NCBI GenBank assembly: GCA_030642405.1
Contig: DAOWNV010000136.1
Coordinates: forward strand, 1 to 7,422
Direction: 5' to 3'
Source: Desulfosarcina sp.
GTDB taxonomy: Bacteria; Desulfobacterota; Desulfobacteria; Desulfobacterales; Desulfosarcinaceae
Length of the DNA stretch: 7,422 nucleotides
Shown here piece by piece: positions 6,044 through 7,422 of this stretch. The position numbers and the translations under genes are program-made. How positions within the stretch are numbered: the first letter of the stretch is position 1; each line of letters begins with the position of its first letter. The notes under the pieces are model-generated. The model did no database searches. It saw nothing but the letters and a program-made list of their open reading frames with translations, and was not told where the DNA came from.

Positions 6044-6084
6044 CTCAAAACATTCGGATAACTTGGCGAACCGAATAATTTGAG
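6044..6084. repeat. 41-nt hairpin just downstream of the TetR gene
   Basis: CTCAAA (6044-6049) pairs with TTTGAG (6079-6084) and ATTCGG (6052-6057) with CCGAAT (6071-6076), with two 2-nt junctions and a 13-nt loop. It begins about 10 nt after the TetR stop codon. It has no T-run on either side, so it is either a factor-dependent or partial terminator or a DNA-binding site between the TetR gene and the DUF35-thiolase operon. Confidence 0.35.
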
Positions 6085-6094
6085 ATTATCAGAG

Positions 6095-6865
6095 TCAACT
6101 TAGCTGGGACGAAGCAGATACCATTTCTAATTCATTGATGAGCTGTGTAGTTTTACGAGTACTCACTTTTAATTCCTTTAAAATTTGACTTCTGGTACGC
6201 TGCTTGGTCTTAAACACATCTTTATTTTCAGCAACATAATTGTCATCGTTTTTTTTTTCTACTCGCAATAGACCATTTTCAATTAAACCTGTGAATTGTT
6301 CCTCGATCTCTTCAGGATTAAATGAACTCTGCTCGGGGTTATACCACCTGTATAACCAGTTGCACATCCCGATAATAGCACTGGCCTGTAATTTAGGATC
6401 AACTTGTCGAAAATAACCCTGCTGTATGCCTTCAATGATAATATCTTCGACAACCTTGGTAAACTTGCGTTTTTCCTTGTGAATTTTCTGAAAGTCCCTT
6501 TTAGGCAGCTGGTTCTCTTCACTAAAGAACACTGAAAACATCGCGATATTCTCAATGACAACCGTGTTAAGATGCCTGTGAATAAAGGTTTTCAATTTTT
6601 CATGCGGTGTCAATTCCATAGTGGTGATTTCATAAATGGTGTCAAAAAAACTTTCAAGAGCCTGCAGATAAATTTGGGAGAGAAGATCTTCTTTACATGA
6701 CACATAGTGGTAAAGAGCGGGTCTCGTTAATCCGAGCTCATTGGCTACATCATCAAGCGTTGCGGATCGATAACCCTTGCGATGAAAAAGCTTTACCGCA
6801 GTGTCGATAATCATTTGTTTTCTCAGGCTTTTATCCTGCTTCTTGAATTTCCTACGCTCAACCAT
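6095..6865 (-). CDS. TetR/AcrR-family regulator (FadR/KstR2-like), with C-terminal extension
   Basis: The 256-aa product has a canonical TetR DNA-binding domain: IIDTAVKLFHRKGYRSATLDDVANELGLTRPALYHYVSCKEDLL (19-62), with the recognition helix in TRPALYHYV. The ligand domain contains GMCNWLYRWYNPEQ (166-179), as in the FadR/KstR2-type regulators that respond to acyl-CoA thioesters. TetR proteins of this type usually end near residue 200; this one continues for about 55 residues of charged, basic sequence (203-256: KTKQRTRSQILKELKVSTRK), which could be an extra helix. AAAGGGGA lies a few nt before the ATG. It is upstream of, and in the same direction as, the DUF35-thiolase operon (gap 222 nt) and divergent from the partial gene at 7324, so control of both, relieved by a CoA thioester, is the likely role. 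A near-palindrome in its own promoter suggests autoregulation. Confidence 0.9.
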   Translation of the reverse strand: MVERRKFKKQDKSLRKQMIIDTAVKLFHRKGYRSATLDDVANELGLTRPALYHYVSCKEDLLSQIYLQALESFFDTIYEITTMELTPHEKLKTFIHRHLNTVVIENIAMFSVFFSEENQLPKRDFQKIHKEKRKFTKVVEDIIIEGIQQGYFRQVDPKLQASAIIGMCNWLYRWYNPEQSSFNPEEIEEQFTGLIENGLLRVEKKNDDNYVAENKDVFKTKQRTRSQILKELKVSTRKTTQLINELEMVSASSQLS

Positions 6866-6894
6866 CGTATCCCCTTTAAAAACACATATTATAA

Positions 6895-6931
6895 GAAGTA
6901 TAATACGCTTCGTGCTAAGGATTGTGAATTT
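6895..6931 (-). promoter_or_regulatory. Candidate TetR promoter with overlapping operator
   Basis: On the - strand TTCACA, a 17-nt spacer and TATTAT form a plausible -35/-10 pair about 35-70 nt upstream of the TetR ATG. The imperfect palindrome GAAGTATAATACGCTTC (6895-6911, centre 6903; 13 of 17 positions symmetrical) covers the -10 area, a suitable place for autorepression. The -35 hexamer is only a partial match. Confidence 0.35.
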
Positions 6932-7021
6932 TATTAATTCTCTTCAATGATCACTATAAATAAGATACTTTACGTTCGACAATCAATAATCATAATTTTT
7001 CTTTAATGCAAGAAAAATAGA

Positions 7022-7071
7022 CTTACACGAAAGTTAGCATTGTTGGGATGACTATTATCATCTTACACGAA
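7022..7071. repeat. Direct repeat CTTACACGAA, two copies 40 nt apart, plus a degenerate inverted copy
   Basis: CTTACACGAA occurs at 7022-7031 and 7062-7071, four helical turns apart. A related inverted copy with one inserted base, TTCGTGCTAAG, is at 6909-6919 next to the candidate TetR promoter. The direct copies lie 70-120 nt upstream of the -35 box at 7144. They may be regulator-binding sites shared by the divergent promoters. Confidence 0.4.
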
Positions 7072-7143
7072 GGGGGCTGGTTGGTTTTGTTGCGATTACA
7101 AAATGTTATAGGGCTATGGGGCCTTGCACCGGCTGCTTTTCTA

Positions 7144-7172
7144 TTGACAAATTAAACTTCGTATCGTATCCT
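7144..7172 (+). promoter_or_regulatory. Sigma-70-like promoter for the gene starting at 7324
   Basis: TTGACA (7144-7149), a 17-nt spacer and TATCCT (7167-7172) form a perfect -35 and a good -10 at ideal spacing. Transcription would start near 7180, giving a 5' leader of about 145 nt. The leader contains a small hairpin, TTGGT-TTTTCC-ACCAA (7229-7244), and a possible short ORF. Confidence 0.6.
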
Positions 7173-7258
7173 TACATTTCCGTAAATAATATTGACTACC
7201 AAGTAAGTACCATGAGAGATTGTGGCAGTTGGTTTTTCCACCAATTCAAGAGGAATGG

Positions 7259-7327
7259 ATGACTTTCCATTTAAAGTTATGTTTAACAGATAAAACGAGA
7301 AAAACACATCAAGGAGGGGTAAAATGA
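7259..7327 (+). CDS. Possible 22-aa leader peptide overlapping the next start codon
   Basis: ATG 7259 is preceded by AGAGGA 4 nt upstream and opens a 22-codon frame (MTFHLKLCLTDKTRKTHQGG, then VK) whose TGA overlaps the ATG of the following gene as ATGA. Such an overlap is typical of translational coupling. The frame is short and could be chance. An alternative ATG at 7255 gives only 12 residues in another frame. Confidence 0.25.
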   Translation: MTFHLKLCLTDKTRKTHQGGVK

Positions 7328-7422
7328 GTCCGAACGATAAAATAAAAGAGGATTCCCGAAACGTGAAAGGGGTGGATTGGGATCAATTTTTGAAAAGCTA
7401 TTACGATAAGCCCCAGAGCGGT
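7324..7422 (+). CDS. Unidentified gene, first 33 codons (3' partial)
   Basis: An ATG with a near-ideal ribosome-binding site (AAGGAGGGG, 4-5 nt upstream) starts an open frame that runs off the window: MSPNDKIKEDSRNVKGVDWD, then QFLKSYYDKPQSG. The segment is hydrophilic, with no signal peptide or membrane segment. It is too short for a family assignment. Its promoter at 7144-7172 and its divergent position next to the TetR gene suggest that it is a further target of that regulator, probably in acyl-CoA metabolism; this is inference from context only. Confidence 0.75.
   Translation, partial: MSPNDKIKEDSRNVKGVDWDQFLKSYYDKPQSG

Larger units (their letters stand above)
6866..7323. other. 458-nt divergent intergenic region
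   Basis: This AT-rich gap separates the TetR gene (leftward) from the partial gene at 7324 (rightward). It holds the candidate TetR promoter and operator (6895-6931), the CTTACACGAA repeats (6909-7071), the rightward promoter (7144-7172) and a long leader with a hairpin and a possible short ORF. No tRNA or recognisable riboswitch was seen. Confidence 0.6.

Overview
The window looks like a chromosome segment from an anaerobic deltaproteobacterium of the sulfate-reducer type (Desulfobacterota, perhaps Desulfobacteraceae). This is inferred from a TmcB/HmcF/HdrD-like iron-sulfur electron-transfer protein that appears to contain selenocysteine, a thiolase plus zinc-ribbon (DUF35) pair, a TetR regulator of the acyl-CoA type, and a near-consensus sigma-54 promoter. 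No 16S rRNA or taxon-specific marker is present, so the assignment is tentative.

Left part (1-1306, + strand): the C-terminal 272 residues of a CCG-domain (HdrD-like) protein run to 821. An in-frame TGA at 231-233 lies exactly where this family has a cysteine (TECGH-type motif). It is followed at the right distance by a perfect hairpin (250-266) that fits a bacterial SECIS element, so I read the gene as one selenoprotein and not as two fragments. A 26-nt perfect palindrome, a triple ACCGGT repeat and a 122-aa protein of unknown function follow.

Middle part (1393-4182, - strand): a 527-aa fusion of an ACR3/bile-acid-symporter-type permease to a universal stress protein domain. Its 312-nt upstream region carries a sigma-54-type -24/-12 promoter and a cluster of GTAACG repeats at enhancer distance. 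Next comes a stand-alone DUF4338 (DruA-like) protein that is more probably transposon-related than part of a Druantia defence locus.

Right part (4291-7422): a two-gene operon on the - strand encodes a DUF35 zinc-ribbon/OB-fold protein and an SCP2-type thiolase, which overlap by 8 nt. It has its own sigma-70-like promoter with a palindrome in the spacer. Upstream, also on the - strand, lies a FadR/KstR2-like TetR regulator with an unusual basic C-terminal tail. A 458-nt divergent intergenic region contains a TTGACA-N17-TATCCT promoter, a repeated CTTACACGAA motif and a possible 22-codon leader ORF. It leads to the first 33 codons of an unidentified + strand gene cut off by the window end.

The thiolase, DUF35 and TetR genes probably form a locally controlled acyl-CoA (fatty, aromatic or branched-chain acid) degradation module. 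The selenoprotein would serve membrane or cytoplasmic electron transfer in the same anaerobic metabolism. No tRNA, rRNA or CRISPR array was seen.
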